Origin: an uncultured Selenomonadales bacterium
GTDB lineage: Bacteria; Bacillota; Negativicutes; Selenomonadales; Selenomonadaceae
Reading direction: 5' to 3'
Assembly: GCA_900321035.1 (NCBI GenBank)
Contig: ONUH01000008.1
Span: forward strand, 1-64,000
DNA length: 64,000 nt
A model generated the notes under the pieces. It was not told the origin of the DNA, ran no database searches, and worked only from the letters and a program-made list of their open reading frames with translations. The translations under genes were made by a program, and so were the position numbers. This document shows, in pieces, positions 50,797 to 60,026 of the stretch (the stretch's first letter is position 1; each line of letters begins with the position of its first letter).

Positions 50797-52149
50797 ATGG
50801 AACTCAGCAGAAAAGGTTTCGGCGCCTATGATGTGCGCGGCATCTATCCCGACGAGGTCAACGAGGAGCTCGCTTATCGCGTAGGAAAGGCGTTCGTTCA
50901 GCTTTTGGGCGCGAAGCGCGTAGCGGTGGGGCATGATATCCGCCTGTCCGGGCCGTCGATTTCCGAGGCGCTGACCCGTGGACTGACAGAGTCGGGCTGC
51001 GACGTGGTGGATATCGGGCAGTGCGGCACCGAGATGATTTATTTCGCCACGTTCCACTTGAAACTGGACGGCGGCATTATGGTCACGGCCAGCCACAACC
51101 CGAAGAACTACAACGGCATGAAGCTGGTCCGCGAGAAGGCGATCCCGATTTCCAGCGACACGGGACTGAAGGACATCGAGAATCTTGCCATCGAAGGAAA
51201 TTTCAAGCCTTACGACGGGCCGAAGGGCAAGGTCGAGAAGCATGACGTGACGGATGAATACGTCGAGCATCTTTTGACCTATATCGACGCGAAAGCGCTG
51301 AAGCCGATGACGGTGGTGGTGAACGCCGGGAACGGCGCGGCGGGCCCGATTATCGACAAGCTGGAGAAAAAGCTCCCGGTGAAGCTCGTCAAGGTTTACA
51401 ACGAGCCGGACGGCAATTTCCCGAACGGCGTGCCGAATCCGATCCTGCCGGAGAACCGAGACGCGACGGCGAAGGCTGTGCGCGAGAACAAGGCGGCCAT
51501 GGGCTTCGCCTGGGACGGCGACTTCGACCGCTGCTTCCTGTTCGACGAGCAGGGCGGCTTTATCGAGGGATATTACATGGTCGGCTTCCTGGCCCAGTCC
51601 TTCCTGAAGAAGAATCCCGGCGGCAAGGTCATTTACGACCCGCGGCTGACGTGGAATACCATCGAGATTGCCGAGACGCTGGGCGGCAAACCGGTCATGT
51701 GCAAGAGCGGCCACGCGTTCATCAAGGACAAGATGCGCAAAGAAGACGCCGTTTACGGCGGCGAGATGAGCGCGCATCATTATTTCCGCAATTTCTCGTA
51801 CTGCGACAGCGGCATGCTGGTGTTCCTGACGACGATGGAGCTGGTTTCCGAGGCGGGCAAATCCGTTTCGGCGCTGATGGCGGAGCGTATGGCGAAATTC
51901 CCGTGCAGCGGCGAAATCAATTCCACGGTGGACGACGCCAAGGCCGTCATCGCGAAGCTCGAAGCCGAGTACGGCCCGAAGGGCAAAGTCAACAAGGTGG
52001 ACGGCCTTTCGGTGGAATATGACAACTGGCGTTTCAACCTGCGCATGTCCAATACGGAGCCGGTCATCCGCCTGAACGTGGAAACGAAGGGCGATGAGAA
52101 GCTCTTGAAAGAGAAGACGGAAGAGCTGCTCGCAAAGATAAGGGCGTAA
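50797..52149 (+). CDS. manB: Phosphomannomutase/phosphoglucomutase
   Basis: 450 residues. FGAYDVRGIYPDEV, the phospho-Ser loop MVTASHNPKNYNG (S99), metal loop WDGDFDRCF, sugar loop GGEMSAHHYF, and phosphate loop RMSNTEPVIRLNVE are all present. The GEMSAHHYF form is typical of ManB/PMM-PGM. It interconverts hexose 1- and 6-phosphates for nucleotide-sugar synthesis. Start after CAGGAGGG. The next genes are galU and pgi, a coherent set. Confidence 0.95.
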   Translation: MELSRKGFGAYDVRGIYPDEVNEELAYRVGKAFVQLLGAKRVAVGHDIRLSGPSISEALTRGLTESGCDVVDIGQCGTEMIYFATFHLKLDGGIMVTASHNPKNYNGMKLVREKAIPISSDTGLKDIENLAIEGNFKPYDGPKGKVEKHDVTDEYVEHLLTYIDAKALKPMTVVVNAGNGAAGPIIDKLEKKLPVKLVKVYNEPDGNFPNGVPNPILPENRDATAKAVRENKAAMGFAWDGDFDRCFLFDEQGGFIEGYYMVGFLAQSFLKKNPGGKVIYDPRLTWNTIEIAETLGGKPVMCKSGHAFIKDKMRKEDAVYGGEMSAHHYFRNFSYCDSGMLVFLTTMELVSEAGKSVSALMAERMAKFPCSGEINSTVDDAKAVIAKLEAEYGPKGKVNKVDGLSVEYDNWRFNLRMSNTEPVIRLNVETKGDEKLLKEKTEELLAKIRA

Positions 52150-52151
52150 AA

Positions 52152-52199
52152 AGAGTGAAGAGTGAAGATAAGACGGGCAATATTTCCACTCTTCACTCT
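52152..52199. repeat. GAGTGAAGAG-type palindromic intergenic repeat, copy 4
   Basis: AGAGTGAAGAGTG (52152-52164) and CACTCTTCACTCT (52187-52199), a perfect 13-bp stem with a 22-base loop. It lies between manB and galU in one operon. Confidence 0.85.
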
Positions 52200-52234
52200 C
52201 TACACTCCACTCTGGAAGTTGGGGGTTGTATTCC

Positions 52235-53119
52235 GTGCAGAAGATACGCAAGGCGATCATTCCCGCGGCGGGCCTCGGGACGCGGTTCCTGCCCGCGACG
52301 AAGGCGCAGCCGAAGGAAATGCTGCCCATCGTTGACAAGCCGGCGATCCAGTTCATCATCGAGGAAGCGATTGTTTCCGGTATCGAGGAAATCCTGATCA
52401 TCACCGGACGCAACAAGCGCTCGATCGAGGACCATTTCGACCGTTCGCTGGAGCTGGAGATGCAGCTCAAGGCGCAGGGAAAGTACGACCAGCTCAAGAT
52501 GATCGAGGAAATCTCGGACGTCGCGATTCACTTCATTCGGCAGAAAGAGGCGCTGGGGCTCGGGCACGCCGTGCTCTGCGCGAAGCAGTTCGTCGGCTAT
52601 GAACCCTTTGCCGTCATGCTGGGCGACGACCTGGTGGACGCGGAGGTCCCCTGCCTGTCCCAGCTGATCGACGTTTACAATGACCTCGGGGGCAGCGTGC
52701 TCGGCGTGCAGGAGGTCCCGGCGGAGACAGTTTCGAACTACGGCATCGTTACGCCGCGGGCGGTGAAGCCGAACATCTGGCAGGCCATCGACTTGATCGA
52801 GAAGCCCGACGCGGCGGAAGCGCCGTCGCGGCTGGCGGTACTTGGACGGTACATCCTGGACCCGGAGATTTTTTCGATTCTTGAAAAGACGAAGCCGGGG
52901 CGCGGCGGGGAAATCCAACTGACCGACGCGATCCGCGTGCTTGCCGGGCAGCAGGCGGTTTACGCCTACAATTTCTTCGGCCGCCGCTACGACATCGGCG
53001 ACAAGGAAGGCTTCCTGGAGGCGACGGTGGAGCAGGCGCTGAAACGCCCCGAGCTTCGGGACCGTTTCCTGCAATATTTGGTCAAGACGGTGGGCCCGCT
53101 TCTGGACGAGCGGAAATAA
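52235..53119 (+). CDS. galU: UTP-glucose-1-phosphate uridylyltransferase
   Basis: 294 residues. KAIIPAAGLGTRFLPATKAQPKEMLPIVDKPAIQFIIEEA, the nucleotide-binding signature, then ITGRNKRSIEDHFD, LGLGHAVLCAK, VMLGDDLVD, and SNYGIVTPR...LIEKP. It makes UDP-glucose, feeding the epimerase upstream. GTG 52235 is chosen as it gives the family N-terminus (xxKIRKAIIPAAG); a TTG three codons earlier is an alternative. Confidence 0.95.
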   Translation: MQKIRKAIIPAAGLGTRFLPATKAQPKEMLPIVDKPAIQFIIEEAIVSGIEEILIITGRNKRSIEDHFDRSLELEMQLKAQGKYDQLKMIEEISDVAIHFIRQKEALGLGHAVLCAKQFVGYEPFAVMLGDDLVDAEVPCLSQLIDVYNDLGGSVLGVQEVPAETVSNYGIVTPRAVKPNIWQAIDLIEKPDAAEAPSRLAVLGRYILDPEIFSILEKTKPGRGGEIQLTDAIRVLAGQQAVYAYNFFGRRYDIGDKEGFLEATVEQALKRPELRDRFLQYLVKTVGPLLDERK

Positions 53120-53138
53120 AAGGAAGAGAGGGAAAACC

Positions 53139-54599
53139 ATGGGCAACCAAATCAAATTGGCGTCGGGATTTACCTTTGATTATACGAACCTCTTCGGCGA
53201 GGGAAAGGTCACGGCGGCGGAGCTTCCCGACGCGAAGGCGGCGCATAAGGCCGTCTGCCATATGCGCGAAACGGGCGAGGTGCGCGGTCATCTGTCGAAG
53301 GACGGGACGCCGGAGCTGGTGCTCTTCCCGCAGCTTCCGTATGTGAAGGACGGCAACCTCAATTCTCCCGCCGACATAGAGAAACTGAAGAAGTTCGGCG
53401 AGAACGTCAAGGGGCGCATTGACATTGTCGTTTCCCTCGGCATCGGCGGCTCGTTCCTCGGCAACAAGGTGCTGTTCGACGTGGGATGCGGCGAGTTCTG
53501 GAACGCGATGACGCCGGAGGAGCGCGGCGGCTGGCCTGAGGTCTATTTCAGCGGCAACAACATCGACCCGCGCCGCACGAAAGACCTTCTGAAGTATCTC
53601 GCCCACAAGGCCGAGGTGGCGAAGACGCACAGGAAGCGCGCGCTCCGCGTGCTGCTGCTCGTCATCTCGAAGTCCGGCGGCACATTGGACACCATGTCGA
53701 ATTTCATGGTGATTTACGATGAACTGTCCAAGACGGCCAACGTGGAAACCGAGGTCGTCGCGGTCACCGACCCGAACGAGGAGAAGCCGACGCTCTTGAA
53801 AAAGCTGGCGACGGAAAAAGGCTGGCCGACGTTCCGGGTGCCGGACGGCGTGGGCGGACGGTTCTCGGTGTTCTCGGACGTCGGGCTGTCGCTGGCGGCC
53901 TGCGTCGGATTCGATATCGAGGCGTTTTTGAAGGGCGCGCGGGACATGGACGAGGCTTGCAAGACCGACGACATGATGAAGAATCCCGCGATGCTGAACG
54001 CGGCGCTGAAATTCGCGGCGGCAAAGGAGCACGGACGCGAGATCGAAGTCATGATGCCCTACGGCGATTATCTGAAATCGCTGTCCGAGTGGTATATCCA
54101 GCTTCTCGCCGAGTCCCTCGGCAAAGAGGACGACCGGGAGGGCAAGAAGGTTTATTACGGCCGCACGCCGCTGGTCGCCGTCGGCACCACCGACATGCAC
54201 GCGCAGACGCAGCAGCATCAGGAAGGCCGCCTGAACAAGATCGTGCAGTTTATCCGCGTCGCGGACTGGCCCGAGGACTGCCTGATTCCCGACGTGTTCC
54301 CGGAGGCGCAGAAACTTTCGGATATCGCAGGCGTCACGATGGCGGAGGCTTTGGAAGTCGCCCGCGTGTCGAACGAGGAGGCGCTGGCGTCCAACGGGCG
54401 GTACAGCGCATGCTTCACGCTGCCGACGCTGAACGCGTATCATCTTGGCGAGCTGATGTATATGCTGGCGCTTTCCGTGGCGTATGAAGGGGAATTCGCG
54501 GACGTGGACGCGTTCAATCAGCCGGGCGTCGAGGCGTATAAGCGCATCATGGGGCCACGCCTCGCCGAAGTCAAGAAGGCGAGAGCGAAAAAAGCGTGA
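53139..54599 (+). CDS. pgi: Glucose-6-phosphate isomerase
   Basis: 486 residues. IDIVVSLGIGGSFLGNKVLFDV, VISKSGGTLDTMSNF, and QTQQHQEGRLNKIVQFI match Pgi phosphate-binding and catalytic loops. It interconverts glucose-6- and fructose-6-phosphate. AGGAAGAGAGGG precedes the ATG. Its TGA overlaps the GTG of the next gene, suggesting coupled translation with the secretion gene downstream, an unusual partnership. Confidence 0.95.
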   Translation: MGNQIKLASGFTFDYTNLFGEGKVTAAELPDAKAAHKAVCHMRETGEVRGHLSKDGTPELVLFPQLPYVKDGNLNSPADIEKLKKFGENVKGRIDIVVSLGIGGSFLGNKVLFDVGCGEFWNAMTPEERGGWPEVYFSGNNIDPRRTKDLLKYLAHKAEVAKTHRKRALRVLLLVISKSGGTLDTMSNFMVIYDELSKTANVETEVVAVTDPNEEKPTLLKKLATEKGWPTFRVPDGVGGRFSVFSDVGLSLAACVGFDIEAFLKGARDMDEACKTDDMMKNPAMLNAALKFAAAKEHGREIEVMMPYGDYLKSLSEWYIQLLAESLGKEDDREGKKVYYGRTPLVAVGTTDMHAQTQQHQEGRLNKIVQFIRVADWPEDCLIPDVFPEAQKLSDIAGVTMAEALEVARVSNEEALASNGRYSACFTLPTLNAYHLGELMYMLALSVAYEGEFADVDAFNQPGVEAYKRIMGPRLAEVKKARAKKA

Positions 54600-55117
54600 A
54601 CCGTCCGACAGCGGCGTTTCTTGGCGCGGCGGCTGCCGCCGTGGCATTGTCGGCGGGCGTGAGCTATGCGGTCGTGCCCGAGCCCGTTGCGGAGCTTTCC
54701 GTGACGGCGCCGCAGCAACAGCCAAAAACGACGGAAAGCGCGACAAGCGAAGAATTGCATAAAGTACGTGTCTATCCGAACAAGCAGGGCGCGCTTGCTT
54801 CTCCCTTTTTGCCGGAACACCCGGCACGGGAGCAGTCAAAAGCTTCGCACACGGCTGCGGCGGCGCAGAAACCCGGCGGAGACCGGCCCGGACGGGCGGC
54901 GCCCGCCGCGGAGAAAAAGGAGATACTGCTTGTCGGGATTGTTTCCTCGGAAACGGGGCGGCGGGCGATTTTGTCTGTCGGAAAGCGGCAGATTACGCTG
55001 TCTGCCGGTGAAGAAAAGAATGATGTGACGCTGGTTTCTCTGACGGAAGACGCAGCGACGGTTTCGACGCCATCGGGCGTGCGTGTCCTGTCCATGGGGG
55101 CGGGACGTGAGCAATAG
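54596..55117 (+). CDS. PulC/PilP-like secretion or pilus assembly protein
   Basis: 173 residues. Hydrophobic N-terminus (about 6-26, uncleaved signal anchor or signal peptide), a Pro/Ala/Gln-rich linker, then a C-terminal beta domain (ILLVGIVSSETGRRAILSVGKRQITLSAGEEKNDVTLVSLTEDAATVSTPSGVRVLSM). The ILLVGI..... RAILSV pattern resembles the homology region of GspC/PulC or PilP, which contacts the secretin. GTG overlaps the pgi stop. The secretin gene starts 13 bases after its end. Confidence 0.75.
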   Translation: MNRPTAAFLGAAAAAVALSAGVSYAVVPEPVAELSVTAPQQQPKTTESATSEELHKVRVYPNKQGALASPFLPEHPAREQSKASHTAAAAQKPGGDRPGRAAPAAEKKEILLVGIVSSETGRRAILSVGKRQITLSAGEEKNDVTLVSLTEDAATVSTPSGVRVLSMGAGREQ

Positions 55118-55129
55118 AGGAGGTGGGAT

Positions 55130-56617
55130 ATGGAAACGCTGCAGGACGGCGAGAGTATGGGGGCTGCGGTAAAGCGAGCCCCGCGGATTTTCGCCGTATG
55201 TCTCGGCTTATTCCTGCTCCTGCTTTCCGGTTTGGTCTTTGCCCGGCCTGTTACGCTGCATGTTGTGGATGCGGACGTCCGCGCCGTGCTGGCGACCGTG
55301 GCCGAGCTGGGCGGCGTCGGGCTGGTGCTGGACGATTCGGTGCAGGGGACGATCACGATCCATCTTGACGAGGTGGAGCCGGAAGAAGCCTTTGCGATGA
55401 TTGCGGCGGCGGACGACCTTTCCTTGGGCGAATCCGGCGGCGCGACGATTATCACGGCGGCGCGGACGGGTGCCCAGGGCCTTTACCGCCCTTATGTGTT
55501 TCCGGTGCGGTACGCCGAGGTCGATACGGTGGCCGAGGCCGTGTCGCTTTCCCTGATGCCCTATGACAACGAGTACAACGGGCGTGTGCAGGAAAAAGGC
55601 CGGGACGGCCAAGCGGGCGACGCGAAGAACGGCACGGATGCGCGCACAACGACAGGGGAAAGCCGTAGCCGAACGAGAAAAGACGACACACGCATTCTTG
55701 CCGACGCGGCGACCGGAAGCGTCGTGCTTTACGGCACGGCTTCGGAAGCGAAAGCGGCGGAAAAATTGATTGCGGCGCTGGACCAGCCGCCGCCGCAGGT
55801 TTCGCTGGAGGCGAAAGTCGTCGCCCTTGACAAGGAGGCGGCGAAGGAGCTCGGCGTCGAGTGGGAATGGTCGAAGGTCCCGCAGTATCCGGAGCATTCG
55901 ATTGAATACCGGACGCGGACGTATACGACCGAAGGGCCGGGCGGCAAGCCGATGACCGTGACGGAAGAGATCCCTTACGAAACGACGACCCGCCATTGGA
56001 ACGACGGCTCCGTTCCGGGCATCATCCGTTTCGGCCGCGGACCGGGCGGGTTCCCCTTTGAGTTCTACTACGGCGCGAAGATCAACGCGCTGATCAGCGA
56101 CGGAAAGGCGAACCTGTTGGCGAGACCGAATATCACGACATTGCAGGGGCGCGAGGCCGTCATCAATATCGGCGGCGAAGTGCCGGTGCCTACCGTTTCG
56201 GTGACGAATTCCACGACGACCACTTCGGTGACTTACCGTGAAGCGGGCATCATCCTTCGCTGCACGCCGCGGGTCAGCCCCGACGGCGCCATCACGGCGA
56301 AGGTGCATACGGAGGTCAGCTCGCCGCATTATGTATCCGCGCTTTCGGCGTATCGCTTCAACAAACGTTCCGCGGATACGGAGGTGCGGTTGCGGGACGG
56401 AGAAACGATGGTCATCGGCGGACTGATCGGCAGCGAAGAATCAAAGGTCATGTCAAAGATACCCTTCTTAGGCGATTTGCCCATTTTAGGCGTTTTTTTC
56501 CGCAACGTGCGGACGAGCAAAACCGATTCCGAAGTCATGATTTTCCTGACGGCGAAGGTCGTAGACGATAATAAAGAGAGAGGTGCGGGCCATGTCAATC
56601 AAGATCCTGATCGCTGA
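55130..56617 (+). CDS. Secretin (GspD/PilQ family) outer-membrane channel
   Basis: 495 residues. Membrane-type signal (about 17-38), an N-terminal AMIN/N0-like part (VTLHVVDADVRAVLATVAELGG), and an NG-type N1 repeat with a charged insert (about 150-190: RVQEKGRDGQAGDAKNG). The C-terminal secretin domain has VSLEAKVVALDKEAAKELGVEWEW, INALISDGKANLLARPNITTLQGREAVINIGGEVPVP and VRLRDGETMVIGGLI. It forms an outer-membrane gate for a type II secretion or type IV pilus-like machine; the ATPase and pilins are not in the window. GAGGTGG precedes the ATG. The end overlaps the response regulator start by 26 bases. Confidence 0.92.
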   Translation: METLQDGESMGAAVKRAPRIFAVCLGLFLLLLSGLVFARPVTLHVVDADVRAVLATVAELGGVGLVLDDSVQGTITIHLDEVEPEEAFAMIAAADDLSLGESGGATIITAARTGAQGLYRPYVFPVRYAEVDTVAEAVSLSLMPYDNEYNGRVQEKGRDGQAGDAKNGTDARTTTGESRSRTRKDDTRILADAATGSVVLYGTASEAKAAEKLIAALDQPPPQVSLEAKVVALDKEAAKELGVEWEWSKVPQYPEHSIEYRTRTYTTEGPGGKPMTVTEEIPYETTTRHWNDGSVPGIIRFGRGPGGFPFEFYYGAKINALISDGKANLLARPNITTLQGREAVINIGGEVPVPTVSVTNSTTTTSVTYREAGIILRCTPRVSPDGAITAKVHTEVSSPHYVSALSAYRFNKRSADTEVRLRDGETMVIGGLIGSEESKVMSKIPFLGDLPILGVFFRNVRTSKTDSEVMIFLTAKVVDDNKERGAGHVNQDPDR

Positions 56618-57263
56618 TGATCACGCGCTGTTGCGCCAAGGGATCAAACGGGTGCTCAATTTCGAGGATGATTTGGAGGTCGTCGGCGAGGCCTCGGAGG
56701 GGCAGGAGGCGCTGTCGCGCACGCTGGTGCTGCAGCCGGACGTGCTGCTGATCGACCTCAATATGCCGGGACTTTCCGGCATTGAAGTGACGAAGCAGCT
56801 TGTCGCCGCGCGGGTCAAAACGCGCATCATTGCGCTGACCGTGCACGACAGTGACCGCTATGTGCTGGAGATGCTTCGGAACGGCGCGCTCGGCTATATC
56901 CTGAAGGACGTGGAGCCGACGATGCTGATCAAGGCAATTCACGTTGTCGCGAACGGCGGCACCTTCGTCTATCCGAAGCTGGCGGAGCGCATCTTTGGCG
57001 GTCTTTCCGACGGCGCCGACGTCAAGGCGAAGGCGCGGGAGATGTGGCGCGACGGCAGAGGCGACAGGCTCACCGCCCGTGAAATGGATGTGTTGGCCTG
57101 CATCGCCAAGGGATTTTCCAATCAGGACATCGCCAAGGCTCTTTTCGTCAGCGAAAAGACGGTCAAAAACCATCTGACGAATATCTTTCGCAAGCTGAAC
57201 GTCAACGACCGCACACAGGCACTGATTTATGTGCTGAAGCACAAGATCGTTTCGCTGGAATAG
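56592..57263 (+). CDS. NarL/FixJ-family response regulator
   Basis: 223 residues. Receiver domain with DD9-10 and phosphoacceptor D55 (LLIDLNMPG), K105-type GYILKDVEP. The C-terminal LuxR-type HTH (about 160-215) is LTAREMDVLACIAKGFSNQDIAKALFVSEKTVKNHLTNIFRKLNVNDRTQAL. There is no adjacent histidine kinase. The overlap with the secretin gene suggests co-expression and perhaps control of secretion or pili. Start ATG 56592 after GAGAGAGGTG. Confidence 0.93.
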   Translation: MSIKILIADDHALLRQGIKRVLNFEDDLEVVGEASEGQEALSRTLVLQPDVLLIDLNMPGLSGIEVTKQLVAARVKTRIIALTVHDSDRYVLEMLRNGALGYILKDVEPTMLIKAIHVVANGGTFVYPKLAERIFGGLSDGADVKAKAREMWRDGRGDRLTAREMDVLACIAKGFSNQDIAKALFVSEKTVKNHLTNIFRKLNVNDRTQALIYVLKHKIVSLE

Positions 57264-57284
57264 ACGGGAAGGCTTTCCCGTGAT

Positions 57285-57311
57285 TGACAATTCGCGCCGT
57301 TCGGTATAGTA
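57285..57311 (+). promoter_or_regulatory. Candidate promoter of the cobI-hem operon
   Basis: Consensus TTGACA (57285-57290) is followed by TATAGTAT (57306-57313); spacing is 15-17 depending on the hexamer chosen. No cobalamin-riboswitch box is seen in the short leader. Confidence 0.5.
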
Positions 57312-57377
57312 TCATGATAATGAGGTTTTGCGACAAATGTTCAGAAATTACGACGAGCCGGCGGAGGAGGTACACAC

Positions 57378-58085
57378 ATGAAAGGCACGTTTTACGGAAT
57401 CGGCGTCGGCCCCGGAGATCCAGAGCTTTTGACAATGAAGGCGGTCAAGGCGATACAGAAAGTGGATATCATCATCGCGCCGAAGACCGAGAAAAAAGAC
57501 GGCAGCGTTGCGCTCAATATCGCGCGTCCGTATTTGAAGGAAGACGTGCGCATCGTCTATCAGGTATTCCCGATGGTCAAGGGATTTGCGCTGGACGACG
57601 CCGCGTGGAAGCAGAACAAAGAAGAGATACTCGGTTTCCTGGAGGAAGGGAAAAACGTGGCGTTTCTCACGTTGGGCGACGCGATGTTTTTCAGCACATA
57701 CATCTATGTATTCCGCCTTTTGGAAAAAGAAGGCGTCCCGATTGAGACGATTCCCGGAATCCCCGCCTTCGTCGCCATGGGCAGCCATCTCGGCTGGCCA
57801 ATCGTGGAGGGCGACGACGTGCTCTCGGTCATCCCCGCGACGGCGGGCACGGAGAAAATAGAGAAGGCGCTTTCCGTTTCGGACAACGTCGTCCTGATGA
57901 AGGTTTACAAGAATTTTCCCGAGGTGGCGGAGCTTTTGGAGAAAAACGCCATGCTTGACCACGCCGTGATGGTCAGCCGCTGCGGACTTCCCGACGAAGA
58001 GCGCATCGACGACATCCGCGCGCGGAAAAACCAGCCGGTCAACTATCTTTCGACTATACTGGCACGGAGGTCTCCGGAGAAATGA
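57378..58085 (+). CDS. cobI: Precorrin-2 C20-methyltransferase (CobI/CbiL)
   Basis: 235 residues. Tetrapyrrole methylase fold: GTFYGIGVGPGDPELLTMKAVKAIQKVDIIIAPK at the start, LGDAMFFSTYIYVFRLLEKEGVPIETIPGIPAFVAMGSHLGWPI in the SAM site. CobI/CbiL methylates C20 of (cobalt-)precorrin-2, committing it to cobamide synthesis. GGAGGAGG precedes the ATG. It opens an operon that also makes the uroporphyrinogen precursor. Stop overlaps the next start by four bases. Confidence 0.93.
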   Translation: MKGTFYGIGVGPGDPELLTMKAVKAIQKVDIIIAPKTEKKDGSVALNIARPYLKEDVRIVYQVFPMVKGFALDDAAWKQNKEEILGFLEEGKNVAFLTLGDAMFFSTYIYVFRLLEKEGVPIETIPGIPAFVAMGSHLGWPIVEGDDVLSVIPATAGTEKIEKALSVSDNVVLMKVYKNFPEVAELLEKNAMLDHAVMVSRCGLPDEERIDDIRARKNQPVNYLSTILARRSPEK

Positions 58086-58735
58086 AAGCGAAAAAACCGT
58101 ATCCGGCATTGCTTTGGCTGCAGGGCAAGAAGGCCTGCGTCATCGGCGGCGGCAGCGTCGCCCTGCATAGAGTGGAAGGCTTGATAAACGCGGGCGTAGA
58201 AGTGATCGTGATTGCGCCCGAGATTTGCAAGGAAATCAAGAAACTCGTATCGGAAAACCTCGTCCAATGGGAGCCGAAACGGTTTTCCGCCGCACTGCTG
58301 CAAGGGGCTTCTTTTGTCGTCTGCGCGACCGACGATCCCGACGTGAATCGGCAGGCGGCCTGGGCGGCGAAGGCGATGGGCGCGCTGGTCAATATGGCCG
58401 CGCCTCCGTTGGAGCTTAGCGATTTCACCGTGCCCGCCAGCGTGAGGCGCGGTGATTTACTGTTTGCCGTATCGACGGGCGGCGCGTGTCCGGAACTTTC
58501 GCGCCGCATCCGGGGCGACCTGGAATCCCTTTGCGATATATACGCGCCGTGGCTGGAACGGCTCCTGCCGATCCGGGCGGAAATGAAAGAAAAACTGTCG
58601 TCGAGCGAAGAACGAAAAGCGTTTTGGCGCGAGGCGCTGTCCGAAGAGACGATGGCCCTGGTGCAGGAAGGCAAGCTAAATCAAGCGGAGGAATTGGTCA
58701 GAAATGCAGTTGGTCGCAGTTGGACTGAATCATAA
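58082..58735 (+). CDS. Precorrin-2 dehydrogenase/sirohydrochlorin ferrochelatase-type protein (CysG N-terminal-like)
   Basis: 217 residues. NAD-binding GGGSVALHRVEGLINAGVEVIVIAPE, then FVVCATDDPDVNRQAA, NMAAPPLELSDFTVPASVRRGDLLFAVSTGGACPELSRRIRGDLES, the Met8p/SirC/CysG-N pattern. It oxidises precorrin-2 to sirohydrochlorin, the entry to sirohaem and the anaerobic cobamide route. ATG overlaps the cobI stop. Confidence 0.93.
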   Translation: MKAKKPYPALLWLQGKKACVIGGGSVALHRVEGLINAGVEVIVIAPEICKEIKKLVSENLVQWEPKRFSAALLQGASFVVCATDDPDVNRQAAWAAKAMGALVNMAAPPLELSDFTVPASVRRGDLLFAVSTGGACPELSRRIRGDLESLCDIYAPWLERLLPIRAEMKEKLSSSEERKAFWREALSEETMALVQEGKLNQAEELVRNAVGRSWTES

Positions 58736-60026
58736 AACGGCGCCCGTGGAAATTCGCGAGCGCTTTTCCATACCGAAAGAGCGGGTGCGCAGCGGATTGA
58801 TTACGTTGTCCGGCTATGAGACCGTGCATGAGGCGGTGGTGCTTTCCACCTGCAACCGCAGCGAGATTTATGCGGTGGCGGACGACGCCGAAGGCGGCGC
58901 GGAAGCATTGAAGGACTTTTGGGCGGACCTGACCGGCGTCGATGAGAATATGGAGCCGTACCTGTATTGTTTCGTGCATGAGGACGCCATCCGTCATCTG
59001 TTCCGCGTGGCGGCGAGCCTTGATTCGCTGGTCATCGGCGAAGGGCAGATTCTCTCCCAGGTGAAAGACGCCTATGCGATGGCGCACGACGCCGGGACGA
59101 CCTCGACGGTGCTGAATACGCTGTTTCATCGGGCGATTGCTACAGGAAAGCGGGTGCGGACCGAGACGCGCATCGCGTTCAGCGCGGTGTCGGTCAGCTA
59201 TGCGGCGGTGGAGCTGGCACGGGAAATTTTCGGCGGCGACCTGTCCGAGACCAGCGCGTTGATTTACGGCGCGGGGCGCATGGCGGAGCTGACCATTGAA
59301 AACCTTTTGGGCCGCGGCGTGAAGCGGGTATATGTCGCGAATCACCACCGGGAAAAGGCGGAGGAGCTGGCCTCGAAATACGGGGGAAAAGCCGTGAATT
59401 TTGACGTGGCGCTGGAAGAGGCTTCGGACGTCGGCGTCGTCGTGACTTCTACCGGCGCGCCGCATTATGTCGTGCATCCGAAGGAAGCGCGCCGCGCTAT
59501 GAAAAAGCGCGAAGGGCGTCCGCTTCTTTTCTTTGACATTGCCGTGCCGAGGGATGTGGACCCCGAGGTGGGCGAAATCGAGGGCGTCACCGTTTACAAT
59601 ATCGACGACCTGGAGGAGGTCGTGGACGAGCATCGCGAGGAACGGCAAAAGGAAGCCCATCAGGCGGAAAACATCGTCGGGGAGGAAGTCGTGTCCATTC
59701 TCGACAAGTTCCGGTATTTATCGTTTCAGCCTTTGATGGCGCGCCTTTCCCAGCGCGCGGACAAAATCCGCCGTCGGGAAATGCGCCGTGCGTTGAGCAA
59801 GCTTCCGGATTTGGACGAAACCCAGCAGAAGGTGCTCGACCAGATGTCGAAGATGATCGTCAGGAAGCTGCTCCGGTTCCCGATGATGACCATCAGCGCG
59901 GCGGCAGGCACGGAGCGCGAGGCGTTCTATGTGGACGCGATGAAGAGGCTGTTCAAGCTCGATTACTTAGGAGAGGCGGAGACACTCGATGAAGGATCAG
60001 ATCATCATCGGTACGCGGGGGAGTAA
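58704..60026 (+). CDS. hemA: Glutamyl-tRNA reductase
   Basis: 440 residues. MQLVAVGLNHKTAPVEIRERFSIP and VVLSTCNRSEIYAV with the catalytic Cys (C50). The NADPH domain has ALIYGAGRMAELTIENLLGRG, and a C-terminal dimerisation helix follows (VVSILDKFRYLSFQPLMARL). First step of the C5 pathway to 5-aminolaevulinate. It overlaps the previous gene by 32 bases and the next by 38, indicating tight coupling. The start is the ATG after AAGCGGAGGAATT. Confidence 0.96.
   Translation: MQLVAVGLNHKTAPVEIRERFSIPKERVRSGLITLSGYETVHEAVVLSTCNRSEIYAVADDAEGGAEALKDFWADLTGVDENMEPYLYCFVHEDAIRHLFRVAASLDSLVIGEGQILSQVKDAYAMAHDAGTTSTVLNTLFHRAIATGKRVRTETRIAFSAVSVSYAAVELAREIFGGDLSETSALIYGAGRMAELTIENLLGRGVKRVYVANHHREKAEELASKYGGKAVNFDVALEEASDVGVVVTSTGAPHYVVHPKEARRAMKKREGRPLLFFDIAVPRDVDPEVGEIEGVTVYNIDDLEEVVDEHREERQKEAHQAENIVGEEVVSILDKFRYLSFQPLMARLSQRADKIRRREMRRALSKLPDLDETQQKVLDQMSKMIVRKLLRFPMMTISAAAGTEREAFYVDAMKRLFKLDYLGEAETLDEGSDHHRYAGE

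Noticed and set aside
57264..57377. Cobalamin riboswitch ahead of cobI
   Set aside because: No B12-box or conserved core is visible and the space is too short for the full element. The gaps at 20088-20495 and 30076-30348 were also checked by eye without success.
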